NCBI RefSeq assembly: GCF_963924675.1
Contig: NC_089234.1
Span: 58,632,909-58,696,908, forward strand
From: Phocoena phocoena
Lineage: Eukaryota > Chordata > Mammalia > Artiodactyla > Phocoenidae
DNA length: 64,000 nt
Direction: 5' to 3'
The notes below the pieces were generated by a model that made no database searches, was not told the DNA's origin, and was given only the letters and a program-made list of their open reading frames with translations. Shown here one piece after another: positions 12,143-23,117 of this stretch (positions are counted from its first letter, which is position 1; each line of letters opens with the position of its first letter). The translations under genes were made by a program, and so were the position numbers.

Positions 12143-12143
<1 letters not shown>

Positions 12144-15104
12144 GAAATAAATGAAATAGAAATGAAGAAAATAACAGCAAATATCAAGAAAACTAAAAGC
12201 TGGTTCTTTGAGAAGATAAAATTGATAACTCATCAAGAAAAAGAGGGAGAGAACTCCTATCAATAAAATTAGAAATGAAAAAGGAGAAGCTACCAAGGAC
12301 ACCACAGAAACACAAAGCATCCTACGAGACTACTACAAGCAACTCTATGCCAATAAAATGGACAACCACGAAGAAATGGACAAACTCTTAGAAAGATATA
12401 ACCTTCCAAGACTGAACCAGGAAGAAACAGAAAATATGAACAGACCAATCACAAGTAATAAAATTGAAACTGTGATTAAAAATCTTCCAGCAAACAAAAG
12501 TCCAGGACCAGATGGCTTCACAGGTGAATTCTATCAAACATTTAGAGAAGAGCTAACACCCATCCTTCTCAAACTCTTCCAAGAAATTGCAGAGGAAGGA
12601 ACACTCCCAAACTCATTCTATGAGGCCACCATCACCCTGATACCAAAACCAGACAAAGATACTACAAAAAAAAGAAAATTACAGACCAATATCACTGATG
12701 AATATAGATGCAAAAATCCTCAACAAAATACTAGCAAACAGAATAAAACAACACATTAAAAGGATCATACACCATGATCAAGTGGGATTTATCCCAGGGA
12801 TGCAAGGATTCTTCAATATATGCAAATCAATCAATGTGATACACCATATTAATAGACTGAAGAAGAAAAACCATATGATCATCTCACTGGATGCAGAAAA
12901 AGCTTCTGACAAAATTCAACAGCCATTTATGATATAAACTCTCCAGAAAGTGGGCATAGAGGGAACCTACCTCAACATAATAAAGGCCATATATGAGAAA
13001 CCCACAGCAAACATCATTCTCAATGGTGAAAAACTGAAAGCATTTTCTCTACGAGCAGGAACAAGACAAGAATGTCCACTCTAGCCACTATCAATTCAAC
13101 ATAGCTTTGGAAGTCCTAGCCATGGCAATCAGAGAAGAAAAAGAAATAAAAGGAATACAATTTGGAAAAGAAGAAGTAAAACTGCCACTGTTTGCAGATG
13201 ACATGACACTATACATAGAGAATCCTAAAGATGCCAACAGAAAACTACTAGAGCTAATCAGTTAATTTGGTAAAGTTGCAGGATACAAAATTAATGCACA
13301 GAAATCTCTTGCATTCCTATACACTAACAAGGAAGACCAGAAAGAGAAATCAAGGCAACAATCCCATTCACCAATGCAACAAAAAGAATAAAATACCTAG
13401 GAATAAACCTACCTAAGGAGGTAGAAGAACTGTACACAGAAAAGTATAAGACACTGAAGAAAGAAAACAAGGATGACACCAACCGATGGAGAGATATACC
13501 ACATTCTTGGATTGGAAGAATCAATATTGTGAAAATGACTATACTACCCAAAGCAGTCTACAGATCCAATGCAATCCTTAACCAATTACCAGTGGCATTT
13601 TTTACAGAACTGGAACAGAAAAATCTTAAAATTTGTAAGGAGACACAAAGGACCCCAAATAGCCAAAGCAGTCTTGAGGGAAACAAACGGAGCTGGAGGA
13701 ATCAGACTCGCTGACTTCAGACTATACTACAAAGCTACAGTAATCAAGACAATATGGTACTGGCACAAAAACAGAAATATACATCAGTGGAACAGGATAC
13801 AAAGTGCAGAGATAAACCCACACACCTGTGGTCAACTAACCTATGACAAAGGAGACAAGGATATACAAAGGAGAAAAGCCAGTCTCTTTAGTAAGTGGTG
13901 CTGGGAAAACTGGACAGCTACATGTAAAAGAATGAAATTAGATCACTCCCTAACACCATACACAAAAATAAACTCAAAATGGATTAGATATGTAAATGTA
14001 AGACCAGACACCATAAAACTCCTAGAGGAAAACACAGGAAGAACACTCTTTGACCTAAATCACAGCAAGATCTTTTATGATCCACCTCCTAGAGTAATAG
14101 AAATAAAAACAAACATAAACAAATGGGACATAATGAAACTTAAAACCTTTTGCAAAGCAAAGGAAACTACAAACAAGATGAAAAGACAACCCTCAGAATG
14201 GGAGAAAATATTTGCAAACAAATCAACAGACAGAGGATTAATCTCCAAAATATATAAACAGCTCATGCAGCTCAATATTAAAAAAAAAAACAACCCAATC
14301 AAAAAATGGGCAGAAGACCTAAATAGACATTTCTCCAAAGAAGACATACAGATAGTCAAGAAGCACATGAAAAGCTGGTGAACATCACTAATTATTAGAG
14401 AAATGGGAATCAAAACTACAATGAAGTATCACCTCACGCCAGTTAGAATGGGCATCATAAAACAATCTACAAACATCAAATGCTGGAGAGGGTGTGGCCA
14501 AAAGGGAACCCTCTTGCATTGTTGGTGGGAATGTAAATTGATACAGCCATTATGGAGAACAGTGTGGAGGTTCCTTAAAAAACTAAAAATAGAACTACCA
14601 TATGACCCAGCAATCCCACTACCGGGCATATACCCAAAGAAAACCATAATTCAAAAAGACACAAACACCCCAATGTTCACTGCAGCACTATTTACAATAG
14701 CCAGGCTATGGAAGCAACCTAAATGCCCATCGACAGACAAATGGATAAAGAAGATGTGGTACATATGTACAACGAATTATTACTCAGCCATAAAAAGGAA
14801 TGAAATTGGGTCATTTGTAGAGACATGGATGGATGTAGAGACTGTCATACAGAACGCACATATGTGGAACCTGGAAAAATGGTACAGATGAACCAGTTTG
14901 CAGGGCAGAAATACAGAAACAGATATAGAGAACAAACATATGGACACCAACGGGGGAAAGCAGCAGGGAGATGGTGGTGGTGGTGGGATGAATTGGGAGA
15001 TTGGGAATGAAATATATACACTAATATGTATAAAATAGATAACTAATAAGAACCTGCTGTATAAAAAAATAAATAAAATTAAATTTAAATAAAAAAACAA
15101 CTGA

Positions 15105-15345
15105 CTAGACTCAGGATATATTTTAAAGTCGTCCAGCAGGATTTGTGAAGGATTGTATATGCACTATCAGAGAAAGAGAAGAATCGAGAATAACGCTAAG
15201 GTTTTTTAGCCTGAACAACTTGAAGGATAAAGTTGTCATGAAGTGAAATAAAGAAGGCTGCAGGTGGAACAGATTTTGGCGAAAGATTAGGAGTTCAGTT
15301 TGGGATATGTTGAGTTTAGGATATCAAAAATACAAGCACGTTCAT
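15105..15345 (-). mobile_element. L2 fragment, right half
   Basis: Continues the L2 of 9690-9845 across the L1 insertion: 'ccagcaggatttgtgaagg', 'gaataacgctaaggttttt', 'gcctgaacaacttgaagg', 'gaaggctgcaggtggaac', 'ggatatgttgagtttagg'. On the opposite strand this reads as L2 reverse-transcriptase C-terminal coding text. Confidence 0.75.
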
Positions 15346-15880
15346 TAAATAAATGCTGAAAGAACAAACCAATTAGAAAATCTCTCAAACATGACTGATT
15401 CTCCAATATTCCAAAACTGCTATGATTAAGGACAGAATTATGTCATAGGACACTCTACTTCACTGCAAAGAAATGATCCATGAGATCCACCAAAAAGGAT
15501 AGAGTTGTCACAGCAGGTGCCATCTTTCTATGCCAGAAACCGTCCTATATCTGGACTGCCATGTGCAGGGTGAACCAAAATGCAGGCTTTACTACAGCAG
15601 AACCAAAAGACCCAAATTCCCCTCCAGTATATTCCATATGATCTTTGTAAATGAAAAGAATGAGTAATGGACCGGTATCCTTGGTATAGCAGACAACACT
15701 AGGCTCACAATAGTCATAGATAGATAGATAGATAGATGGATGCGTGTTAAATAGATACATTTGAGAAACGGGGAAAAAACCTCACAGTTCATGGTGCTAG
15801 TGATGTAGTCATTCTGTGCCCAAGGGAAGACCTGGAAAGTTTACTTCAAAAAGACATCTTGTATTAAAAATTTGAACTCT
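15345..15880. other. Unassigned DNA with a GATA repeat
   Basis: No gene or named repeat recognised apart from the tetranucleotide run listed separately at 15717-15737. Confidence 0.5.
15717..15737. repeat. (TAGA)n microsatellite
   Basis: Five TAGA units in a row, then TGGA. Confidence 0.9.
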
Positions 15881-16089
15881 GGGCTTCCCTGGTGGCGCAG
15901 TGGTTGAGAGTCCACCTGCCGATGCAGGGGACACAGGTTCGTGCCCCGGTCCGGGAAGATCCCACATGCCGTGGAGTGGCTGGGCCCGTGAGCCATGGCC
16001 GCTAAGCCTGCGTGTCCGGAGCCTGTGCTCCGCAACGGGAGAGGCCACAACAGTGAGAGGTCCATGTACCGCAAAAAAAAAAAAAAAAT
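15881..16089 (+). mobile_element. CHR-type SINE, short form
   Basis: Complete short-form SINE with a 16-base poly(A). Target duplication TTTGAACTCT at 15871-15880 and 16090-16099. Pol III box-like text is intact. Confidence 0.97.
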
Positions 16090-16384
16090 TTTGAACTCTA
16101 AGATCTTAAAACTTCCTGTTTTTCAATATGATATATTTTCTTTATCCCATTGCACAGATGAGAAAACTGAAGTATGCAAATATTGTGACGTATATAACAT
16201 AAAGGTAACCAAAATTAGAATCAGTATCTCCCACATCCTTTGCTACTCTCTCAAAGAACTGCTAATATTGCAAAGCTGTCATACTAAACCAAATATGAAG
16301 AAATGAAGAAAACTATAAAAATTTAGCACATTGTCAAAATTCCAATGACCTTTTTTTCAGAAATAAAAGACACACCTTAAAATC

Positions 16385-18290
16385 CATATGAGATCTCAAG
16401 GGACCCCAAATAGCCAAAAAAATCTTGAAAAGAACAAAGATGGAGGACTCATTTCCTGATTTCAAAACTTCCTACAAAGATACAATAATCAAATAGTGTG
16501 AACTGGCATAAAGACAGAGATATAGACCAATGGAATACAATAAAGAATCCAGAAATAAACTCTTGCATATATGGTCAAATGATTTTTGACAAGGGTGCCA
16601 AGAGCATTTAATGAAAGAACAGTCTTTTCAAAAAACTGTGCTAGGGAAACTGGATATCTATATGCAACAGAATGCAGCTGGACTACCTAACACTACATAT
16701 AAAATTAACTCATAATGGATCAAAGACCTAAGTTTAAGATCTAAAACTACGAACTCTTAGAAGAAAACACAAGCAAAGGATTCATGACTTTGGATTTGGC
16801 GATGACTTCCTGGGTATGACACCAAAAGAACAGGCAACAACAACAAAAAATAGACAAATTACACTTCATGAAAAGTAAAACCTTTTGTACATCAAAAAAT
16901 AATATCAACGGAGTGGGACTTCCCTGGTGGCACAGTGGTTGAGAATCCACCTGCCAATGCAGGGGACACAGGTTCGATCCCTGGTCAGAGAAGATCCCAC
17001 ATGCTGGGGAGCAACTAAGCCCATGCGACACAACTACTGAGCCTTTGCTCTAGAGCCCACGTGCCACAACTACTGAAGCCCACACGTCCTAGAGCTCACG
17101 AACCACAACTACTGAGCCCATGTGCCACAAATACTGAAGCCTGCGCACCTAGCGCCCGTGCTCCACAACAAGAGAAGCCACCGCAATGTGAAGCCCACGC
17201 ACTGCAACAGAGAGTAGCTCCCGCTCCCCACAACTAGAGAAAGCTCACGTGTAGCAACAAAGACCCAACACAGCCAAAAGTTAAATTAAATTAAAAAACA
17301 AAAAAAGATAATACCCACAGAGTAAAAAAGAAAACCCACAGAATGGGAGAAAATATTTATAAGTCATATATTTGATAAAGGATTTTGATTCAGAATTTAT
17401 GGAGAACTCCTAAAATGCAACAAGAAACAACCAAACAGCCTGATTCAAAACAGGCAAAGGACCTGAATAAAACATTTTTCAAAAACATATTACAGAAATG
17501 GCCAATAAGCACAGGAAAAGATGTTCAACATCACTAATCATTAGATAAGTGCAAATCGAAATTATAATACCTCACACCTATTAGGATGGCTACTATCAAA
17601 AAATCAGAAAACAGTAAGTGTTCCACAAGAACAGGGAGAATTTGGAGCACTTGTACACTGTTGGTGGGAATGTAAAATGGTATAGCCACTGTGGAAAACA
17701 GTATAATGATTCACAAAAAATTCAAAGTACAATTACAATATGATTCAGCAATTTCACTTCTGGGTATATACCCAAAACAACTGATATCAAAGAGATACTT
17801 GGACATCCATATTTATAGCAGCATTATTTACTGAATAGCTAAAACATGGAAACAACTTAAATGTCCATCAAAAGATGAATGGATAAGCAAAATGTGGTAT
17901 ATAAAGACAATGGAATATTATTCAGGCTTAAAAAGGAAGAAAGTTATGACACATACTACAGCATGGATGAATTTCAAGAATATTATGCTGAGTGAAATAA
18001 GACAGTCAGAAAAAGACATACACTGTATAATTCCATTTCTATGAGGTACTTAGAGTAATCAAAACCATAGAGACAGAAAGCAGAATGGTGGTTGCCAGGG
18101 GCTGGGGAAAGGGAAAAAGAGGAGTTATTTAATGGGCATAGAGATTCAGTTTTACAAGATGAAAAGAGTTATGAGATGGATGGTGGTGATGACTGCACAA
18201 CATTATGACTGTATTCAATGCCACTGTACACTTAAAAATGGTTAAGATGGCAAATTTTATATGTATTTTAGCACAATTTTTTTAAATGGG
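16385..18290 (+). mobile_element. Old L1, 3' half
   Basis: Plus-strand L1 ORF2 3' part and 3' UTR: 'agggaccccaaatagcc', 'agagatatagaccaatgga', 'ctgttggtgggaatgtaaa', 'gtccatcaaaagatgaatgg', then 'ggttgccaggggctgggg' and the end 'cactgtacacttaaaaatgg'. Interrupted by a SINE at 16915-17307. No open frame; resembles L1MA/L1MB-type ends. Confidence 0.9.
16915..17307 (+). mobile_element. CHR-type SINE, long form, in L1
   Basis: Long-form SINE with an extra 'cacaactactga' module pair. Imperfect 16-base target duplication: ATAATATCAACGGAGT at 16899-16914 versus ATAATACCCACAGAGT after the tail, indicating an older insertion than the short-form copies. Confidence 0.95.
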
Positions 18291-18480
18291 GAAAAATTTG
18301 GCAGATATAATATAAAAATATTTTTTAAACATTCAGTACGTCTATCATCACAATACTTTCCCCAATTACTGAAAATTATTCAGATTTGACCACTGCAGTA
18401 TATCCTGTATATCAAAGAATTTCATAGACCTAAGCTGGCTTCCCACTTGTCTGTAACTGATAACAATCCAGAAGGTGCGT

Positions 18481-18519
<39 letters not shown>

Positions 18520-19302
18520 TTCTTTTTGTTATATGTGACAAAAAGGATTATATCGGGATTATGTTTTGTTTGTTTTTATCAGCTGAAGAAAATAATGAGC
18601 AAAATGCTTCTATATCCTTTAGCTTGTATCTTACATATGGGCATTAAAATGTATTACAAAAGTTTCCATTTTAAGTTTGTTATTTGGTAGAATATCTCCC
18701 ACAGCGTTTAACTTATTATTATTTGCTACAGACTCTTCCTAAAAGCAAGAGGTCACCCATTTTCTCCAGATGACTCATTAACTAAAGGCAAAGTAGAATA
18801 AAGTGTTCCAACTTGAAATACCAACAACTAAATATAATCTCTTCTACAACATTAGAAAATTCAGCACCTCTCCTTAGTCTATAAGAGCAATCTTAAAGGG
18901 TCACCTTAACAAAACACATTTAGCACATTAGTTGATCAGCAAGAAGAAAAACCTGGAACAATGCAAAGCTTTTTTTTTTTAAAGCATTCAGCAAAAAATG
19001 GAAAAACACGGCAAATCACCAAAAAAAATGAATCTTTTTCCTCATTCTTTAAGTAAAACACTTACCTCTTTCATAAAAGCATTTTAACACCTCAGAATAT
19101 GAATACTGGTGTCACAAATACTAAAATTTATCAGCTGGTCCCTAGTGTAAATTGAAAGGCTTTTTCAGCCATTAAACAAATGAGACTCCAGTCATGGTTA
19201 TTTCACTTGAAATTACTCTTCTGAGGAAGAATAATGAAATACACCATAAATCTTACAAAAATATTAAACCAAATTATTTTTTCTGGGTATTTACCTTGCA
19301 TA
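18290..19302. other. Unassigned AT-rich DNA with poly(A)
   Basis: Nothing recognised apart from a 31-base poly(A) at 18486-18516. That run has no SINE or L1 body next to it that I can see, so it may be the last trace of a decayed retroposon or a slippage tract. Confidence 0.5.
18486..18516. repeat. (A)31 homopolymer
   Basis: Uninterrupted run of A; it yields meaningless poly-Lys peptides in all frames. Confidence 0.98.
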
Positions 19303-19317
19303 TAAAATAAAAATGTA

Positions 19318-19652
19318 AGGACTTCCCTGGTGGCGCAGTGGTTAAGAATCGGCCTGACAGTGCAGGGGACACGGGTTCAAGCCCTGGTCCGGGAAGATCC
19401 CACATGCCGAGGAGCAACAAAGCCCGTGCACCACAACTACTGAGCCTGCGCTCTAGAGCCCGCGAGCCACACCTACTGAAGCCCGCGCGCCTAGAGCCTG
19501 TGCTCCACAACAGGAGAAGCCGCCACAGTGAGAAGCCCGTACACTGCAATGAAGAGTAGCCCCCACTCACCACAGCTAAAGAAAGCCTGCACGTAGCAAT
19601 GAAGACCCAACGCAGCCATATATACATACATACATAAATTTTAAAAGTAAAA
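19318..19652 (+). mobile_element. CHR-type SINE, long form (first of tandem pair)
   Basis: Long-form SINE bounded by TAAAATAAAAATGTA at 19303-19317 and 19653-19667. The downstream copy of this duplication directly abuts a second SINE of a different subfamily. Confidence 0.96.
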
Positions 19653-19667
19653 TAAAATAAAAATGTA

Positions 19668-19954
19668 GGGACTTTCCTGGTGGTCCAGTGGGTAAGACTC
19701 CACGCTCCCAATGCAGGGGGCCCGGGTTCGATCCCTGGTTGGGGAACTAGATTCCACATGCATGCCACAACTAAGACTCTGCATGCCGCAACCAAGAAGT
19801 CTAAATGCCACAACTAAAATATCCTGCATGTCGCAAATAAAGATCCCGCGTGCCGCAATGTAGATCCCACATGCCGCAACTAAGATCCGGTGCAGCCAAA
19901 ACACCTAACTAAATAATAAGTAAATATATATTTTTTAATTTTAAAAAAGTAAAA
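19668..19954 (+). mobile_element. CHR-related SINE, older subfamily (second of tandem pair)
   Basis: Different subfamily: head with 'tggtggtccagtggg' and 'gggttcgatccctggttgg', body of 'catgccgcaactaag'-type modules. Followed by TAAAATAAAAATA at 19955-19967, the third copy of the shared target sequence. Confidence 0.92.
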
Positions 19955-19969
19955 TAAAATAAAAATATA

Positions 19970-20445
19970 AAAAATAATATCTGAAATTACTAATCAACAG
20001 TACTGACAGCTTTTCAAATAAGCAAGAAGGAAAGCCAACAGAAGACCATAACACACACACACAGTAAGTCAAAGTAAAAACACAGAAGTCTGACAAACTG
20101 AACATAACTCTCAGAGACAAAGGAAAGAACTAAGGCCCTACCTGTACACATACTTTTTGTCTGTATGCAGTTTTAGTGACTAGTTGCTAAGTTCCTTTTT
20201 TAGACTAAGCTAGTGCTAGTTAAGTTTACTGTCACATGTACCCAAAAATCTTAATAGAATGTAAAAATACTATTTTAAGAAAGAGTAAACTACCAATTGT
20301 CCATATATTTATAGAAATGTATCAATTTTCAGGTATATGATGACATACATACTTTCCATCTTCTCTCTTTTTTCCACAAAGGAGAACTTTATTTCCTTTA
20401 TTTTAGGGGAAGGGGACAGTTTTTTTTTTAAGCATCAAAATAAGA
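19970..20445. other. Unassigned AT-rich DNA
   Basis: Short (AC)4-5 run near 20051; otherwise nothing recognised. Confidence 0.5.
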
Positions 20446-20446
20446 T

Positions 20447-20510
20447 TCACTACAGGAGACAACTTCAGAGCCAAATTTTGAAAAGCGCCAATGTAAGAAA
20501 GTAAATTGAC
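20447..20510 (+). repeat. Inverted repeat, left arm
   Basis: About 64 bases (core: 'gagacaacttcagagcca', 'gaaaagcgccaatgtaag') that recur in reverse complement at 21738-21803. Four to five substitutions and a 2-base indel separate the arms. Not part of any repeat family I know. Confidence 0.9.
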
Positions 20511-20544
20511 ATTAACTTTCCTGAAGTACTCATCTTTCAAAACT

Positions 20545-20841
20545 GTAGTCCCACTTTTTTTCTTCCAGTTTTACTGAGATATAATTGACAAAAAGCACTG
20601 TATAAGTTTAAGGTGTACAGCGTAACAACTTGACTTACATACATCATGAAATGATTATCACAGTAAGTTAGTGACTATCCATCATCTCATATAGATACCA
20701 AATAAAAAGAAAAAATATTTTTTTTCCATGTGATGAAAACTCTTAGGATTTACTCTCTTAACAACTTTTGGGTATTAACATATGCGAAATTAATGTATTA
20801 ATTATATTAATGTTATACATTACATCCCTAGTACTTACTTT

Positions 20842-20872
<31 letters not shown>

Positions 20873-21425
20873 TGCAGTATGCGGGCCTCTCACTGTTGTG
20901 GCCTCTCCCGTTGCGGAGCACAGGCTCCGGACGTACAGGCTCAGTGGCCATGGCTCACGGGCCCAGCAGCTCCACGGCATGTGGGATCTTCCCGGACCGG
21001 GGCACGAACCCATGTCCCCTGCATCGGCAGGCGGACTCCCAACCACTGCGCCACCAGGGGAGCCCCAGTACTTACTTATCTTATAACTGGAAGTTTATAC
21101 TTTTTGACTACCTTCATCCAATTCCCCCTCCCTAACACCCTCCTCCCACCTCCACCTCCGGTAATAACAAATCTGATCTCTTTTTCTATAACTTCGTTCA
21201 TTTGTTTTTTACAGTACAATTGACCTACAACATTATGTTAGTTCCTGATACACAACATAGTGATTCAACAGTTCTATACACTACAAAATGATCACCACAG
21301 TCTAGTTACCATCTTACACAATACAAAGATATTATATTATTATTGGCTACATTCCCCACACTCTACATTTCATCCCCATGACTCATTTATTTTGTAACTG
21401 CAAGTCTGTAGTACCATTTTTAAAA
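20545..21425 (-). mobile_element. L1 3' UTR fragment, reverse
   Basis: Antisense L1 3' UTR text before and after the SINE at 20841-21066: 'ttttactgagatataattga', 'aaggtgtacagcgtaac', 'acttatcttataactgg', 'cattccccacactctac'. L1MA/L1MB-like. The part at 21230-21425 repeats the theme of 20560-20850 and could be a second fragment. Confidence 0.75.
20841..21066 (-). mobile_element. CHR-type SINE, short form, in L1 relic
   Basis: Short-form SINE on the minus strand, poly(T)/TTC-rich tail at left. Perfect target duplication AGTACTTACTT at 20830-20840 and 21067-21077. Confidence 0.97.
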
Positions 21426-21429
21426 GAAA

Positions 21430-21590
21430 AATTAGTTGGAAGAGAATACAAAATGGTAACAGAAATACTTTATTCATGGTGGAATTACTGATGATCTTTA
21501 TATTTTTTGTTGTATTTTAATGTATTTTCCAAATTCTCAACAATCAGAAAGAAACATTACTTTTTAATTAAGAGTATATTTTACATAATT
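21430..21590 (+). mobile_element. Possible L1 3' end
   Basis: 'gatctttatattttttgttg' followed by 'gtattttccaaattctcaac' and 'aatcagaaagaaacattac' resembles an L1 ME/MC-type 3' end. Weak evidence. Confidence 0.4.
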
Positions 21591-21659
21591 TTAACCTTCA
21601 TCGTGGTTCAACAGACACCTTTACTTAGGCTTAATCTTCACATAACTTTGAGAAGTGTT

Positions 21660-21722
21660 TATTTAGTTCAATTCAACAAATGTTTATCAAACACTGACTA
21701 TGTGTAAAGCAGAATGTCATTA
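21660..21722 (-). mobile_element. L2/MIR 3' end, reverse
   Basis: 'attcaacaaatgtttatcaa' then 'cactgactatgtgtaaagca' is the reverse complement of the common L2/MIR tail. Confidence 0.6.
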
Positions 21723-21737
21723 AAAAAAGTGATATGC

Positions 21738-21803
21738 TATCAATTTACTTTCTTACATTGGCGCTTTTCAAAAAACTTGGCTCTGAAGTTGTCTCTTGCA
21801 GCG
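21738..21803 (-). repeat. Inverted repeat, right arm
   Basis: Reverse complement of 20447-20510 with about 90% identity. The arms are 1.2 kb apart and enclose L1 fragments and one SINE. Confidence 0.9.
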
Positions 21804-21851
21804 ATAGTTCATGGAAGAAGCCATAGACCTCAGTGAATATATATGTATTTA

Positions 21852-21899
21852 GAGTGTGTGTGCGTGTGTGTGTATGTGTGTATATGTGTGTATGTGTGA
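21852..21899. repeat. (GT)n with TATG interruptions
   Basis: GT-rich run with internal GC and AT variants. Confidence 0.9.
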
Positions 21900-21932
21900 G
21901 GCATGTTTGAGTTGCAATAAAGTTTAATCCAG

Positions 21933-22132
21933 GGCTTCCCTGGTGGCGCAGTGGTTGAGAGTCCGCCTGCCGATGCAGGGGACACGGGTTCGTGCCCCGG
22001 TCCGTGAAGATCCCACATGCCGTGGAGCGGCTAGGCCCGTGAGCCATGGCCCCTGAGCCTGCGCGTCCGGAGCCTGTGCTCCGCAACGGGAGAGGCCACA
22101 ACAGTGAGAGGTCCGTGTACCGCAAAAAAAAA
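21933..22132 (+). mobile_element. CHR-type SINE, short form
   Basis: Complete short-form SINE. Perfect 14-base target duplication AAAGTTTAATCCAG at 21919-21932 and 22133-22146. It is inverted relative to the copy at 20841-21066. Confidence 0.97.
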
Positions 22133-22149
22133 AAAGTTTAATCCAGGCA

Positions 22150-23100
22150 TTATGCCACAACCTTATGGCTCAATTCAACAATGACGTGTAAACTGCTTCA
22201 TTCTGATATTTTCATTTCCTACCTATTGACATAATTTTCAAAGTACTCACCGTCCCCCAGTCTGAATGTTATGCTTGGAGATCCTAGTCTCTGCACTAAG
22301 GTAAAAAAGAGAGGAGAAAATTTTCTCCTCTTTTCCTGCCTTAGTCAGTTGCAATAGAGGCTTATAAAACATTACTTGTTTTTCATATAAATAATCTCTC
22401 AAATAATTTAAGGCCAACTAATTTCCATGGATATTAAAAGAAAAGTGAAGTAACCCTGTTACCCATTTTAGATCATATTTTCTACTATATTAGTTACAAA
22501 GGTTCCACTCCAGAGGTATCTAAAGAGATAACTTTAATGCAGCTCATCTTCACTGTAATATTTTAATAGTATATAAATTCTGGCAAAAAACAATGAGACT
22601 TTCAGGTAAATCCCTTTATAGTGAAGTTTTAAAAGTTTCCTTCTACATATTATGGTCACTTTTTTTCTTTTTCTTTTTTAAACCACAATAGTGACTTACA
22701 TGACCTCCAGTAAGTTAGTTTTCAGTACTGGAGAAAATGAAAACTGGAAGTTCCTAAGCTGCTTAAACTCAAGAATTTCAATTAGATGGGCAAGTCCTAG
22801 AACTTCTATTGTGCCCCACACACACCCTTACCCCACCCAGGAACCTCAGTATAACTGGGCCCTAGGTATTTTATTTAGTTAAGGCTTGATAAATGAAAAG
22901 GTCTTAATGGCCACAGCTGTCCAGATGTTTTAAGAACACACTCCAATAAAAATTGAGAGACAATTTAGGAAGCAGCTTCCACAAATATTTATTCAGAGCC
23001 TATTAATGCCATCTACATTATGTACTATATAATATTAATATGCTTTATCTCAGATTGACACAACCACTCTCCCACACTGAATATAACCTGAGAAATCATT
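22150..23100. other. Unassigned AT-rich DNA
   Basis: No gene or named repeat recognised. Contains the perfect palindrome at 22310-22331. Confidence 0.5.
22310..22331. repeat. Perfect 22-base palindrome
   Basis: AGAGGAGAAAA immediately followed by its reverse complement TTTTCTCCTCT, with no spacer. Confidence 0.98.
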
Positions 23101-23117
23101 CCTCTCACTCACTTTTT

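Larger units (their letters stand above)
10866..14891 (+). pseudogene. L1 ORF2 remnant (endonuclease and reverse transcriptase)
   Basis: ORF2 normally encodes an APE-type endonuclease plus reverse transcriptase. Visible parts in order: endonuclease start TLNVNGLNPPTKRHRLTEW with CLQETH (catalytic Glu) near 10981; SKIDHILSHK (Asp-His end of endonuclease) at 11465-11500; RT text [16 protein letters not shown] at 12500-12545; motif A region [10 protein letters not shown] at 12890-12920; motif C FADD at 13191-13202; Cys-rich C-terminus [17 protein letters not shown] at 14485-14540; end NLEKWYR then TGA at 14889-14891. The position where I expect the start codon reads ATA (10866). At least six frame breaks, one SINE insertion (11905-12142) and a roughly 50-base deletion near 14855 make it non-functional. 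Confidence 0.92.
9846..15104 (+). mobile_element. Long L1 of the cetartiodactyl lineage
   Basis: A 5.3 kb L1 on the plus strand with end of 5' region, ORF1, inter-ORF spacer, ORF2, short 3' UTR with a GGT-rich run at 14973-14987, and an A-rich tail (15060-15104). It sits inside an L2 (9690-9845 and 15105-15345). A weak target duplication may be present: TGACTACAGACCAG near 9829 versus TGACTAGACTCAG near 15102. The 5' UTR is missing or very short, so it is 5'-truncated. A young SINE interrupts it at 11905-12142. Both ORFs are dead through many frameshifts and stops. Confidence 0.95.

Noticed and set aside
11615..12154. 179-codon plus-strand frame
   Set aside because: L1 ORF2 remnant joined to the SINE inserted in it; the second half is SINE sequence and Thr-His from the AC run.
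13569..14381. 270-codon plus-strand frame, longest in the window
   Set aside because: Not a host gene: it is the C-terminal part of L1 ORF2, already listed under the ORF2 remnant.
9846..15104. Active L1
   Set aside because: ORF1 and ORF2 have many frameshifts and stops and the 5' promoter region is missing.
16915..17307. CRISPR-like array from repeated 'cacaactactga' units
   Set aside because: The units are adjacent degenerate modules of the SINE body with no constant repeat/unique spacer pattern, and the genome is mammalian.
19274..19813. 179-codon minus-strand frame
   Set aside because: Antisense read-through of the two tandem SINEs at 19318-19954.
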